A stretch of 64,000 nucleotides of DNA from WAOL01 sp964399035 (GCA_964399035.1 CAYNPH010000034.1:42944-106943); one strand, 5' to 3'. Counted from the first letter of the stretch, positions 1 through 9,415 are shown. A program made the numbers and translations. The notes: generated from the letters alone by a model not told the origin.

Positions 1-293
1 CTGAATTCCTCGTACTTCTCACTAGCTAAGGTCTTCAGAGGCGTGACGTAAATACCCATACGCCCGTCTAGGAAGGCTCTTAACAAGGCGAGCTCGCCTA
101 TCAGCGTCTTCCCACTCGCTGTGGGCGCGGTGACAAGCAAGTTCTTTCCCTTAAGAAGCCCTGCCTTAACCGCGCTTGACTGAGGGGGTGTGAGCCTACG
201 TATCCCTCTTTCCTTGAGTAAGTCCACAACGCCCGATGGGAGACCTTCCTGTATCAGGGACTCTACGTTGACGAAGGCTTCCTCATTACCCAA
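1..293 (-). CDS. Hel308/Ski2-like DNA helicase, N-terminal fragment cut by window edge
   Basis: Reading from a TTG at 293 leftward gives 97 codons with no stop that run off the window edge. Near residue 37 there is an LTPPQ segment like the Q-motif of Ski2-type superfamily 2 helicases. It is followed by APTASGKT, a Walker A motif, and then by TPLKTLASEKY, which matches motif Ia of this group. Hel308-type enzymes unwind branched DNA at stalled forks in archaea. The first in-frame stop lies just upstream, so TTG is the only common start. The rest of the gene, including motif II, is outside the window, so Hel308 versus another Ski2-like helicase cannot be decided. Confidence 0.8.
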   Translation of the reverse strand, partial: MGNEEAFVNVESLIQEGLPSGVVDLLKERGIRRLTPPQSSAVKAGLLKGKNLLVTAPTASGKTLIGELALLRAFLDGRMGIYVTPLKTLASEKYEEF

Positions 294-417
294 TTACCCA
301 TGACCCCGCTTCAGCCATATTCTGACTCAGAATAAATTAAGGTTAGGCCTAAAGGTAATTGATTGAGGCTACCTTCGGGTAATACCCGGTTAACCGCAGT
401 TCATTTATTGAGAACAG

Positions 418-425
418 ATATAAAG
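418..425 (+). promoter_or_regulatory. TATA box for the membrane protein gene at 480
   Basis: The sequence atataaag matches an archaeal TATA box. A start of transcription about 25 bases later would leave a leader of about 35 bases that includes the GGTGATG ribosome site at about 470. Confidence 0.5.
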
Positions 426-479
426 TACTTGAATGTAAACAAGTATCTAAGGGAGAACAAAGAGAAGAGGTGATGAAGA

Positions 480-1202
480 GTGAGCAAAACACTGCTGGGA
501 ATATCCTACATACTCTTGGCAATACCCTACATTAACATTGCAGGCGTGATCCTGCTCCCCATAGCATGGATAATCGAGGGACGGAAGAGAAAGAGAGGTC
601 TGTGGACAGCTACTGGCGTGCTTGGTTTGATATCAGTGATATTAATAATAGTCGGCATGGTTGCGTTGATAGGTGCGGTACTACCTCTAATAAGTTCCTT
701 ACAGCAGGAGATCACGGTTGGGCAGGGTCAACAGCCACAAGCGTTTCCAGGGAACTTTACGGAGAACCTACTTAAGAAGATGCCGGTAGGGTTGGCTGGA
801 ATAGCGGTTATGGCAATAGCATCGATCCTGTACGTGGTTTACTTCATACTAATGCTTGTGTCGCTATATCAAGCAGGTTCCTTCTATAGATCAGGCCTTA
901 TAAAAGCGTCAGTCATCCTCTACATCATCGGGATAGTGGTGGCAATACTGTTCATAGCCTTCGTCATAACGCGAGCAACGCCGCACGCCGCAGGCGGGGT
1001 TGGTGGGACATTTGTCGGTGGTTTGCTAGTGGGTGTTATACTTGCTGGCATACTGCTGTTCGTAGCGAACATACTTGCTGGCATAGGGTTCCTAACGGCC
1101 AAAGAGCCAGAGGAGCAACAATACGTATATGGGTACGTACCGCCGTCAAGTGGGGGTGCCACGCAAACTGGTGTGAGCACAATGATCCAGGTAATGACGT
1201 AG
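480..1202 (+). CDS. Polytopic membrane protein of unknown function (DUF973/DUF996-like)
   Basis: This 240-residue protein has about five hydrophobic segments (near residues 5-30, 42-75, 100-130, 140-165 and 175-210). A polar, Gln-rich stretch lies near 80-95 and a short hydrophilic tail rich in Tyr, Pro and Gly closes the protein. Small archaeal membrane families of unknown function such as DUF973 and DUF996 have this shape, but I cannot decide between them. The GTG start is preceded by AGAGGTGATG and by a TATA box at 418. It stands alone, divergent from the helicase and convergent with DUF711. No catalytic residues were recognised. Confidence 0.7.
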   Translation: MSKTLLGISYILLAIPYINIAGVILLPIAWIIEGRKRKRGLWTATGVLGLISVILIIVGMVALIGAVLPLISSLQQEITVGQGQQPQAFPGNFTENLLKKMPVGLAGIAVMAIASILYVVYFILMLVSLYQAGSFYRSGLIKASVILYIIGIVVAILFIAFVITRATPHAAGGVGGTFVGGLLVGVILAGILLFVANILAGIGFLTAKEPEEQQYVYGYVPPSSGGATQTGVSTMIQVMT

Positions 1203-1260
1203 GTACCTTAAGGTAGTTTTTCCTTAGATGTTAAACTTGAGTGTCATGACTTAAGCTTAC

Positions 1261-2277
1261 CTACCTTATTACGGGGATATCCCCGAACATCCTGGTTTTA
1301 ATAAAGCCCACGCCATTCACATCGGGTAGGACACGCACACCCACAACCCTACCCTTGACTCTGTGGGCTGCTAGTGCATCTAAAATCACGGAAGCCAGCA
1401 CATCCGGGTCATCTGGGAGAGCAACCATATCTATCCCCGCTACACAGTAAGCAGCTAAGTATGTGAGATCCCGCAGGCGTAAATTACCCTCATTAGCTAG
1501 CTTAAGTAACTCACGATCCTCCCCCACAGGAAGCATGAGTTCGTTGAAACCAACGCTCTTCACACCAGCTTTCTTCACAGCAGTCATTATTACCTCGTTA
1601 ATATGCCGTATTGCCCACGCACTGCCAACGGAGGGGAATGGGAGTCTTAGGACCCGCTCTATTATGGGCACCACGGACTCCTCCATCCACGGGGAGAGTG
1701 AGGCATCGATGCCTAAGTAATTCACGCCATACTTGCTAGCGGCGCTCTTCACAATGCCCTCCACACGCCTCAAGAACTCCGATATAGTATCGACCCACCT
1801 GCCCATGGGGCTTGAAGTAAGCAGGTCTACGTATCTTAAGGCAACGGCGACACCGCTTCTCAAAGGGGTGGAGAGCGGGTAGTAAGGCGTTTCAATAGGT
1901 GCGCCTATGGAGAATGCGAGCCTAGTTGTCACCTCGACACCTAAGTCATGGGCGACCTCCCTCAGCATGTTTACAGCCTTTCGTACGTCCTTCCTTCTAG
2001 TAATTATCACCGAGGCGTACGAGTTACTGCATTTGAGTGCGTTCTTCAATTCATTAACGTTAACTCGGTACATTCGAGACCGATAAGCTGAGAAAATAAT
2101 GTCCTCACGGCATAATTTATCGAGAACAGCATTACCCGCACCTGTGCTCAATGTCAATCTAACATCCCATACCCTAATGCCTTCACTCTCGATCAGGTCC
2201 CGAATATTATTTGCGATGGAGAGGGTTCCTTCAATATTGCTTAGATCCTTAACATTGAAGGTTAAAGCTCTAATCAT
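1261..2277 (-). CDS. DUF711 / UPF0210 family protein
   Basis: The sequence opens with MIRALTF and has GIDASLSPW near residue 200, PSVGSAWAI near 220 and GFNELMLPVGED near 245, all typical of DUF711 (UPF0210). This family has a glycyl-radical-enzyme-like barrel and an unproven role. The length of about 338 residues is complete for an archaeal member. The longest frame starts at a TTG two codons upstream (2283), but the ATG at 2277 gives the usual MIR start and was chosen. It is a single gene. The function is unknown beyond family membership. Confidence 0.8.
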   Translation of the reverse strand: MIRALTFNVKDLSNIEGTLSIANNIRDLIESEGIRVWDVRLTLSTGAGNAVLDKLCREDIIFSAYRSRMYRVNVNELKNALKCSNSYASVIITRRKDVRKAVNMLREVAHDLGVEVTTRLAFSIGAPIETPYYPLSTPLRSGVAVALRYVDLLTSSPMGRWVDTISEFLRRVEGIVKSAASKYGVNYLGIDASLSPWMEESVVPIIERVLRLPFPSVGSAWAIRHINEVIMTAVKKAGVKSVGFNELMLPVGEDRELLKLANEGNLRLRDLTYLAAYCVAGIDMVALPDDPDVLASVILDALAAHRVKGRVVGVRVLPDVNGVGFIKTRMFGDIPVIR

Positions 2278-2490
2278 CGGCAAGGAGGTTCAACCTCTTT
2301 AATATCAACTCCTTCAGCGCTTAATATTTTTAAATAAATAATGCCGTAAGAATCATTACATGCTTAAGGGATATCAGGTTAAATTTATCACCCTTGATCA
2401 GTCAAATAGCGTGGATGAGCGGTGCGGTCGTAGCTGAGCCCACGCGATGATGTCTGGCGGGCTTTAGCGACATAATGTGGTGAACGGTTA

Positions 2491-3864
2491 ATGAGTTCGA
2501 TAGCATTAGCGTTTGGTTACGGACGGAGGGTGAAGTACAGCGTAAATGTGTTGGTGGGGGCTATCGAGCAGGAGTTAAGGGACTCTGTAGACGTTTTCGT
2601 AGCCCCTCTGAAGGCTATTCCTAATCTGCTGGTGAACCTCGTTGAGGAGTACGGTAAGAGGCGGGTAATATATGGTCAAACATTAATTACGCCTGAACTA
2701 CCCGAGATAATTAACGACGTCGTTAAGGCAGTGACTGTGGCTCGGAAGACTGGTGCAGTACCCGTTGCTGGTGGTCCCCACGCCACCGGGGATCCTTACG
2801 GGGCGTTACTTTCACTCGGTTTCGAATATGTCTTCATGGGGGATTCAGAGGAATCCTTCACTCAATTCCTAAGAGAAATTATCGAGGGAGGCGACCCCAA
2901 GTCCGTGAAGCCAGGACTCGCCTACATCGATGGGGAGGAATTCATAATAACCGGCAAGGGTAGAGTACGTAACTTGGACAAATTCCCCGCGTTCGCCCTA
3001 AAGCATAGGTTGTTTAACCCCATAGAAGTGACTCGAGGGTGTCCTCACGCCTGTAAGTATTGCCAAGTTAGCTATGCTTTCGGTGCAAGGTACAGGCACA
3101 GAAGCGTAGGTAACATAGTACATCACGCTGAGCTAATGGTGAGTAATGGCATCCGGGACCTGAGGTTCATAACGCCTAACGCCTTAGGCTACGGGACGCA
3201 AGACGGGAAACGTGACTTAAGTAAGGTGGCTGAGCTCTTAGGGAGACTCCAGAAACTCAGGGAGAGGGGAGCTAGGGTGTTTTTCGGTGCATTCCCTTCA
3301 GAGGTAAGGCCAGAGTTCGTGGATAGGGAGGCAGCCCTGCTTCTCAGGAAGAGTGTTGATAATAGGAGGGTGATAGTTGGGGCTCAATCAGGGTCAGACA
3401 GGATGCTTAAGGAACTACATCGAGGGCACACGGCTGAAGACGTCACTAACGCGGTAACTCACTTAAGGAGCGCAGGCTTCGACGTTGACGTGGACTATAT
3501 CTTCGGTCTCCCGGGAGAAACTGAGGAAGATGTGATGAGGACCCTGAAGCACATGAGGACGTTAATTGGGTTGGGTGCCAGAGTTCACGCACATGTATTC
3601 CTTCCTCTCCCGGGAACGCCCTACTCCTTTGAAAAGCCGGGGAAAGTTAATGCGTGGTTAAGGAAGGAACTCTTCAAGTTGTTGGGGAAGGGCGCTATGT
3701 ACGGTCAATGGGAGGCACAGGAAAGACTAGCTGCGTCAGTAGCCAAGCTGAGGGACTTAGGGGTAATCATCATAACACGTAAGAGGGCTCAGGAACTGAT
3801 TTCACGATTCGGAGGGGTTAACGCCCCGCTCGCTCCCAAGATCCTCCGACACGTTAAATGGTGA
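2491..3864 (+). CDS. B12-binding domain / radical SAM protein (MJ_1487-like)
   Basis: The 457-residue protein has an N-terminal Rossmann-like B12-binding region (residues 1-150, with GGPHATGDP near 93). A radical SAM core follows, in which CPHACKYC near residue 185 gives the CxxxCxxC ligands of the [4Fe-4S] cluster. FGLPGETEED near 344 is the motif seen after the SAM-binding strand in this superfamily. The arrangement matches the archaeal MJ_1487-type B12-binding/radical SAM family, whose reaction is unknown. The ATG follows a GGTGAACGG ribosome site. The last 63 bases overlap the convergent nuclease gene. Confidence 0.8.
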   Translation: MSSIALAFGYGRRVKYSVNVLVGAIEQELRDSVDVFVAPLKAIPNLLVNLVEEYGKRRVIYGQTLITPELPEIINDVVKAVTVARKTGAVPVAGGPHATGDPYGALLSLGFEYVFMGDSEESFTQFLREIIEGGDPKSVKPGLAYIDGEEFIITGKGRVRNLDKFPAFALKHRLFNPIEVTRGCPHACKYCQVSYAFGARYRHRSVGNIVHHAELMVSNGIRDLRFITPNALGYGTQDGKRDLSKVAELLGRLQKLRERGARVFFGAFPSEVRPEFVDREAALLLRKSVDNRRVIVGAQSGSDRMLKELHRGHTAEDVTNAVTHLRSAGFDVDVDYIFGLPGETEEDVMRTLKHMRTLIGLGARVHAHVFLPLPGTPYSFEKPGKVNAWLRKELFKLLGKGAMYGQWEAQERLAASVAKLRDLGVIIITRKRAQELISRFGGVNAPLAPKILRHVKW

Positions 3865-4464
3865 GTAGGGGCAGACCTCCTTGTAAGGGCATAGCCTGCA
3901 CTTCCTCCTACTCACCCACCCGGGCTCAGGGAATATTCCATCTCTCACGTCCTTCAATAGCTTAAGGTACTTCACTAGCAGGTCGTTATCGTATCTAAGG
4001 CTAACTGTCTTATTCACATATCGGAGCCTCAACTCGATCCGCTCTATCTTGACGCCATGAACCTTACTCAGTATGTAGGCGTATGCCATAACCTGTAATG
4101 CGTCCCCCAGCCACACACCGTTAACCACACAGGGAGATTCGAACTTGGGGGCTCTCCTGCTCTTAAACTCCTCAACAATTAACGTGCCGCTAGCTCCGTT
4201 AATTCTGTAGCTGTCAGGCTTACCCACAAGCACCACGCCTAGCTCATCAACCCTAGCCCTAAGCAGTTCCTCCTTAACCCACCCAGGACGCAGTATGTGA
4301 TGTATTGCGTGAGCTAAACGTCCTAACCAAGCTCTAAGACGTAACGCTAGGGGTTGGGGGACGGGGGTGTGGACATCGAAGAAGTAGAGTGTGGGGCAGT
4401 AACCTAGCTTCCTTAACTCGCTTGGTGTGACTACGGTTTCCTTCCTGCCCTGCTCCTTTCCCAT
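3802..4464 (-). CDS. Cas4-like PD-(D/E)XK nuclease with cysteine cluster
   Basis: The 220-residue protein has a cysteine in LGYCP near residue 22 and CRLCPYKEVCP near 190, the four Cys expected to hold an iron-sulfur cluster in Cas4/AddB-type nucleases. Between them are GKPD near 85 and EEFKSR near 102, the D and ExK of the PD-(D/E)XK active site, then a QVMAYAY segment typical of the family. No cas gene or CRISPR repeat is in the window, so this is a solo Cas4-like protein, probably acting on DNA ends. The 3' end overlaps the radical SAM gene tail-to-tail by 63 bases. The ATG start is at 4464. Confidence 0.75.
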   Translation of the reverse strand: MGKEQGRKETVVTPSELRKLGYCPTLYFFDVHTPVPQPLALRLRAWLGRLAHAIHHILRPGWVKEELLRARVDELGVVLVGKPDSYRINGASGTLIVEEFKSRRAPKFESPCVVNGVWLGDALQVMAYAYILSKVHGVKIERIELRLRYVNKTVSLRYDNDLLVKYLKLLKDVRDGIFPEPGWVSRRKCRLCPYKEVCPYSPFNVSEDLGSERGVNPSES

Positions 4465-4512
4465 GGCCCCAACATCACCGCGGGTAATGCGCTACTTTCA
4501 CGGTTTCCGTCA

Positions 4513-5208
4513 TTACACTGCTTTTAAATAAAGATCCTCGCTGAGTGCAGGGTAACGGGTATGCCCATGCAGCTTCCGCTGAATACCCCAAGCAACTTTC
4601 TTAGCTAGTCCCATTACCGAGTACCTTGGGCGGGGATTAACCAGGCCTTTCCGAAGGGACTCCAGGACATCATCCAAGGTAAGGTTCGGAACCTCAATGA
4701 GGGTTCTAGACACGCCCACCATTTCAAGCACGTGGGCATCTGAACACGCTATGCATGGCTTCCTAGATGCGCGACTATGCATCCAAGCCATGGTGTTAGT
4801 GATCGGGTCGCTGCCCATGTTGAAGCACTCTATACAGTCCCACAGATCTTCCCTTATCCGCCACCCTATACCTAACCTCATGACGTCGAAAGGGTGGGCG
4901 GGTATAAGGACACAACCATTGTCGCTGGCAAGTTCGCGGAGTGCCTTGGGATCCTTAATCACCGGTATGGGGTCCTTGCAGAGCACCAGCACGTCTCCCC
5001 ACTCGGTCCTAACTTCAGCACCGGCAATTACTAGGGGCACCCCACCACTCACGTACCTCCTAGCGATCACAGATCCGGCGAACGTGTTGTGGTCAGTAAT
5101 CGCTATGACGTCCAATCCGACGGCCCTAGCACGTAAGACAACCTCTCGTGGGTGCGCTCTTCCGTCGCTGGCTTGCGTGTGGATATGGAGGTCTGAGTGA
5201 ACAATCAT
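4513..5208 (-). CDS. PHP-domain metal-dependent phosphoesterase
   Basis: The start HSDLHIHTQASDG is PHP motif 1 (HxH plus D). TDHN near residue 39 gives motif 2, IPAHPF near 100 motif 3 and CSDAHV near 155 motif 4. Together these are the histidines and aspartates that bind the metal ions in PHP phosphoesterases. At 231 residues it is a stand-alone PHP domain, probably hydrolysing a phosphate ester; the substrate is unknown. Its ATG overlaps the stop of the upstream acyl-CoA synthetase gene by four bases, so the two are translated from one message. Confidence 0.85.
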   Translation of the reverse strand: MIVHSDLHIHTQASDGRAHPREVVLRARAVGLDVIAITDHNTFAGSVIARRYVSGGVPLVIAGAEVRTEWGDVLVLCKDPIPVIKDPKALRELASDNGCVLIPAHPFDVMRLGIGWRIREDLWDCIECFNMGSDPITNTMAWMHSRASRKPCIACSDAHVLEMVGVSRTLIEVPNLTLDDVLESLRKGLVNPRPRYSVMGLAKKVAWGIQRKLHGHTRYPALSEDLYLKAV

Positions 5209-6614
5209 TCTTTCTCCATCCTCTGACGTATGCGGGCCCAGGCAACCATGTAGGAGAGTGCCCTAGCGGCTTCCTCCGGCGTTCGGAATGATGGTATCAT
5301 TGCCTCATGCTCGAACATCCGTAGCTTATCTAATGTGTACTTGCCTCCAGGCGCCGCCATTACTACGGGTTTACCGTACTTACTAACTAGCTCTTTAGCG
5401 GCCTCCAGAACCCCTTGCGGGTCGTACGCTGGTGACTGCATTATGCTTATGAGGAGCACGGCATCCACGTTCTCATCCTTCAACACGGCCTCCAACGCTA
5501 CCTTGTATCTCTCTGGCGGTGCGTCGCCTAGTACATCTACAGGGTTATTCACGGCGGCTGCTGGCGGCAGGCCCTCCCTCAGCCTGGCCTTAGTTTGCTC
5601 CGATAGTTCGGCCATCTGCAAACCGAGTAGCTCCACAGCGTCCGTGGCTAGGACCCCCGCACCGCCGCCGTTAGTCACTATAGCTATCCTGTCACCGGAG
5701 GGGGCTGGTAGCCATGAGAGTGTCTTAGCAGCCACTACTAACTCGTTTAACTCATTAACCAGCAACCCGCCAAACTGTTTTATCGCGGCTTCATATACGG
5801 CGTATTGACCTGCCAGCGAACCTGTGTGTGACGCGACGGCCCTCATACCTTTCTCGGATTTGCCAGCCTTAAGCACTATGACGGGCTTCCCTCCCTCTGT
5901 GGCCTTCCTTAATGCGTTAAGGAATTTCCTGCCGTCCGACACCCCCTCTATGTAGGCCATGATTACCTTCGTTGCAGGGTCCTCTGCTAGGTACTCTATG
6001 AGTTCCCATTCCTGCACATCTGCGGCGTTCCCGTAACTCACGAACTTACTCATCCCGACGCCTGCCTCCGCAAGCCAGTCGAGGATTGCCGCCCCGAGAG
6101 CCCCAGACTGTGAGATTAGGGCCACGCTACCCGGCCCCGGCTTCGCTTGCCTGTCGTTAGGATTGAAGATCGTATCAAGGCCCGAGTGGGCGTCGTAAAC
6201 GCCGAGGCAGTTGGGCCCTATTACCCTCATACCCCACTTCCTAGCGACCCTAACTAGCTCCTTCTCCCTCCTAGCTCCCTCCTCCCCAGCTTCCTTGAAG
6301 CCCGCGCTGATCACTATAGCTGCCCTAACGCCCTTCTTGCCGCACTCGTCAAGGACTGAGGGAACGACGCGGGCAGGTACCGCCACGACCACCAAGTCAG
6401 GTGTTTCAGGTATCTCCAGGACGGATTTGTAGCATTTAAACCCTAGAACCTCATCGTACTTCACATTCACAGGGTATATGCGGCCCTTGAACCTTTCCTT
6501 GAGGTTCTCCATGATCGCCCGTCCGACGGTTCCTTTCTTTATCGATGCGCCTATGACGGCTATGGATTTTGGGGAAAAGAACTTGCTGAATACCTCCTTC
6601 GTAGGTAAACTCAT
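5205..6614 (-). CDS. ADP-forming acyl-CoA synthetase, alpha-type subunit (copy 1)
   Basis: Residues 1-130 form a CoA-binding Rossmann domain (IAVIGASIKKGTVG at 18-31, FKEAGEEG at 106-113, GPNCLG at 133-138). Succinyl-CoA-ligase-like domains follow, with SQSGALG at 168-174 and SHTGSLAG at 262-269, where His263 should be the phosphorylated histidine. These enzymes turn acyl-CoA, ADP and phosphate into acid, ATP and CoA. The ATP-grasp beta part is absent from this 469-residue chain and from the window, so a separate subunit is expected elsewhere. It overlaps the PHP gene by four bases. A second copy is at 18476. Confidence 0.85.
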   Translation of the reverse strand: MSLPTKEVFSKFFSPKSIAVIGASIKKGTVGRAIMENLKERFKGRIYPVNVKYDEVLGFKCYKSVLEIPETPDLVVVAVPARVVPSVLDECGKKGVRAAIVISAGFKEAGEEGARREKELVRVARKWGMRVIGPNCLGVYDAHSGLDTIFNPNDRQAKPGPGSVALISQSGALGAAILDWLAEAGVGMSKFVSYGNAADVQEWELIEYLAEDPATKVIMAYIEGVSDGRKFLNALRKATEGGKPVIVLKAGKSEKGMRAVASHTGSLAGQYAVYEAAIKQFGGLLVNELNELVVAAKTLSWLPAPSGDRIAIVTNGGGAGVLATDAVELLGLQMAELSEQTKARLREGLPPAAAVNNPVDVLGDAPPERYKVALEAVLKDENVDAVLLISIMQSPAYDPQGVLEAAKELVSKYGKPVVMAAPGGKYTLDKLRMFEHEAMIPSFRTPEEAARALSYMVAWARIRQRMEKE

Positions 6615-6672
6615 GAGTATCCCCTTTCATTTAGGGGGAGTGACGTAAAAATGCGTTAGCACTTACCAACCG

Positions 6673-7683
6673 TTAACCCAGGCTTATGTTGAAGATACTC
6701 TCCTCTTCAAGTAGTTTGCCTGCCTTGAGTAGCAGGTTCCAATCCTCAACCTTCTCGGAGGTCTTCACAACCCTCTCGAAAGCCCTCTTGATCGCTGGTA
6801 GAGCCGCTATGAGGCCAACAATAGCTCCGGCACCAGCCATCACTGCCGCCATAAGCCCGCCCGTGGCAACTAAGCCGCCTATCCCGCCACCCACGGCGCC
6901 TATGCTTATGAGGGCGCCAGCGATTAACCCTGCCTCTTCTCTCGCCTTCAGTGTTTGCGGGTACTCCGCGTAGATGACCCTGCCCGAGCTAGCGTCCACT
7001 AAGGCCTTCATCTCTACGTTACCGTACCTGTAAGTGAATTCCCAGATCGGGTAGTGGGTCACGCCTAAGTACTCTGTTTTAACGTCCTTGACTATCTTGT
7101 TGCCGCTGCACCCTGTATTGAGGTCCTGCTTTAAGTCCCGCATCACGGCGTTTGATGCGGTCTTGATGGCGTCTTCCTTCGATACTGTTATGTTGTAGTA
7201 CCTACCCATCCTAAGCATTTTAGGCTTGAAGTATTCCCTCCCCCTCAAGCTGAACCTGTAGTTTTCGATTATGTGTGAGAACCAAGGCTCCCTATTAGCG
7301 AGGATGAAGTAGTCGCCCACCTCATAGAAATCACCCTCGTAGGACTTACTCCAGAACCACACACCCTCGGTGTACACGCACTCGCCTGTAGCTTCGGCGT
7401 GAACGGCGTGTATTGGGATGTAATGTAGTGACGCCTTACGCAACTCTGTCACGGCGTGAAAGTCGGAAGGTGCTCCGTAGTTCCTGAGAATGAACTTCAG
7501 TAACCTATCGAAGGCGGTGCTTGAGCTGAACACGACTTTGAAGTAGTAATGTTCGGTGATCGCCTCACCGGTACTGACCTTAAACGTGTAGCCACAGTAA
7601 GGACACGTCGCCACGCTCACGGCGTGTGGGGCTCGAAATTCAGACCCGCAGTAAGGGCACTTAAGCGTGGCCTCACCGCTCAA
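6673..7683 (-). CDS. Zinc-ribbon membrane protein, paralog of upstream gene
   Basis: The N-terminus carries two CPYCG knuckles (residues 9-13 and 28-32), together a zinc ribbon. A mixed soluble domain rich in Tyr and Trp follows to about residue 235. A Gly/Ala-rich hydrophobic stretch at about 250-300 probably forms two membrane helices. The 336-residue layout matches the neighbour at 7673, and the two overlap by 11 bases in one operon, so I infer a gene duplication and perhaps a heteromeric membrane complex. No enzymatic motif was seen. The function is unknown. Confidence 0.75.
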   Translation of the reverse strand: MSGEATLKCPYCGSEFRAPHAVSVATCPYCGYTFKVSTGEAITEHYYFKVVFSSSTAFDRLLKFILRNYGAPSDFHAVTELRKASLHYIPIHAVHAEATGECVYTEGVWFWSKSYEGDFYEVGDYFILANREPWFSHIIENYRFSLRGREYFKPKMLRMGRYYNITVSKEDAIKTASNAVMRDLKQDLNTGCSGNKIVKDVKTEYLGVTHYPIWEFTYRYGNVEMKALVDASSGRVIYAEYPQTLKAREEAGLIAGALISIGAVGGGIGGLVATGGLMAAVMAGAGAIVGLIAALPAIKRAFERVVKTSEKVEDWNLLLKAGKLLEEESIFNISLG

Positions 7684-8692
7684 ACCTTACACCCCCTAGG
7701 GCCTTACTCACTAGGTATCCAGCACCTATCAAGAGGGCTATGCTTAGGAACGCTGACTGCATCCAGTGCGTTGCGAAGGGTAAAGTAAAACTCGCTATAA
7801 AAGTCGCTGCTGCAGCCCCGCCTAGATACATTACTAAGTGCTTGGTTAGCACGGGCTCTATAGCTACTAGCTGTCTACCATCGACGCCCGAGAACGCTAT
7901 GGAGTAAATGGCGTTCCTAAACTTATACGTGATAATGTATATTGGGATTAGGACGGCCTTAAAGTTCTTGACGTTTACCCTACATAGGTAAACGTTAAGC
8001 CTATCAAGCCTATACCTGCGCTTGACCCAAGACTTAAGCTTCTCTGCTATGACGTCCCTAGCTATCGCATTCACTTCCTTAGGCTCTATGTCGAACCCCA
8101 TCACCGCATGCACGTCTTTCCCCCACTTGTACTTAGACGCGTGTATAGCGGTTGACACATCAAGTTGCTTGACCTGCGTCGAGAGTTCTTTAACGCCTAA
8201 TTCCTCGATATGTCTCCTACCTAAGATCGCGTCAACGCCGCTCACACTTCCGGAGTCCCTTACCTTAACCACTCTAACTTCCGTCTGTGTTGTGACCCTT
8301 CCGCCAACATTCACTGTCCTTGTCCTGGTCTCCCTCCTCTCACCCACAAAGAAGTAGTTCGCGTCGTAGTTGACGACGTAGAAGGGTACGAATATGCTCG
8401 TTATGGAGTCTATGCTTATTTTATTGACGTACTTACCCATGTCACTATCAGTTCTCATCCTATCCCAGAACCTACGTGTTATCTCCTCCCTACTTAGGGA
8501 AGGGAAGACAAACACGTCGTAACCCGGGTCACGATACTCGATATATCCACAGTACCTGCACTTAACGACTAGCGAGTCAGGCGTGACCTCAATAGGTGCT
8601 CCGCAGTTAGGGCACTTGAACACTTCTGCTTCTCCATGCGGTGGCGGTGGAGGAGGCTCGGTACTGTAGGGCATTCCTGTGTTCTGAGACAT
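7673..8692 (-). CDS. Zinc-ribbon membrane protein, paralog of downstream gene
   Basis: This 339-residue protein begins with a proline-rich tail, then a zinc ribbon (CPNCG at 26-30 and CRYCG at 46-50). A central soluble domain with a charged Arg/Thr/Val patch near 120-145 follows. Two hydrophobic helices near the C-terminus (about 285-330) should anchor it in the membrane. It shares architecture with the protein encoded next downstream. The ATG at 8692 is the first in frame. The start of the HAD gene lies about 140 bases away on the other strand, so the gap between them probably holds both promoters. The function is unknown. Confidence 0.75.
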   Translation of the reverse strand: MSQNTGMPYSTEPPPPPPHGEAEVFKCPNCGAPIEVTPDSLVVKCRYCGYIEYRDPGYDVFVFPSLSREEITRRFWDRMRTDSDMGKYVNKISIDSITSIFVPFYVVNYDANYFFVGERRETRTRTVNVGGRVTTQTEVRVVKVRDSGSVSGVDAILGRRHIEELGVKELSTQVKQLDVSTAIHASKYKWGKDVHAVMGFDIEPKEVNAIARDVIAEKLKSWVKRRYRLDRLNVYLCRVNVKNFKAVLIPIYIITYKFRNAIYSIAFSGVDGRQLVAIEPVLTKHLVMYLGGAAAATFIASFTLPFATHWMQSAFLSIALLIGAGYLVSKALGGVRFER

Positions 8693-8830
8693 TGTGATGC
8701 ACCTAAAACTTCACTACAAAGGTAAAGGCAGGGGTAATTAATACTTAACTCACCCCACCACACCCATAGGTTAAACTCTTTAGCTATGAGCGAAGTAAAT
8801 GCCGAGTGGGTTACCCAGAGAGGATGCATC

Positions 8831-9415
8831 ATGCGTGCACTAATACTGGATATCGATGGCACTTTAGTGAAGCCAGATATTGACTGGACGTATGTCAGGA
8901 GAAGGCTCTCCGAGCTAGGGATCAACGTTCCCCATAAACCTGTTGCCGAGATCTTGGCTAGGGTAGCGATGCATAACCCTAAGTTAGCTAAGAGCGTTGA
9001 GGACGAGATAGTCGGCATAGAGCGGCGGAGTGCGGAGAGGGTGAGGCGCGATCCTGAACTCCGAGGTCTTCTCTTACAATTCAAGGATCGAGGAATTAGG
9101 ATAGCGGTGGTTACGTTAAGGGGTCGTGAAACAGCCGCTAAGGTTCTGGGGTCGTTAGGTATTAGCGACTTAGTGGATGTCCTTGTAACCCGCGAGGATA
9201 GTTACGACAGAAGAGTACAGCTTAGAACAGTGTTGAGTGCATTGGGTGTCGAACCGAGCCAAACATACTTCCTCGGCGACACCATGTGGGATCTAGAGGC
9301 AGGGAAGAATGAAGGAGTGAACGTGCTTCTAATAGACTCGAAAGAGGACCCTGTCTCAACAGTCCCGAAACACTTGAAGGCAACGCTTAGGAAACTCCTC
9401 GAGAACCTCCAGTAA
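8831..9415 (+). CDS. HAD-superfamily hydrolase (phosphatase)
   Basis: From ATG 8831 the protein opens MRALILDIDGTLV, with DxDGT as HAD motif I (the nucleophile Asp and acid Asp). VVTLRG near residue 95 supplies motif II (Thr), and FLGDTMWDLEAG near 150 the motif IV acids. The length is 194 residues with a helical cap, as in small phosphoglycolate-phosphatase-like enzymes. A longer frame begins at 8786, but GAGAGG sits eight bases before 8831 and the HAD core normally starts here. The substrate cannot be read from the sequence. Confidence 0.82.
   Translation: MRALILDIDGTLVKPDIDWTYVRRRLSELGINVPHKPVAEILARVAMHNPKLAKSVEDEIVGIERRSAERVRRDPELRGLLLQFKDRGIRIAVVTLRGRETAAKVLGSLGISDLVDVLVTREDSYDRRVQLRTVLSALGVEPSQTYFLGDTMWDLEAGKNEGVNVLLIDSKEDPVSTVPKHLKATLRKLLENLQ

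Noticed and set aside
2408..2470. C/D-box-like sequence ahead of the B12/radical SAM gene
   Set aside because: CTGA and a GATGATG box are present, but the first C box is imperfect and no D box lies at the right distance.
3802..4464. CRISPR-Cas locus suggested by the Cas4-like gene
   Set aside because: No repeats, Cas1/Cas2 or effector genes are in the window.
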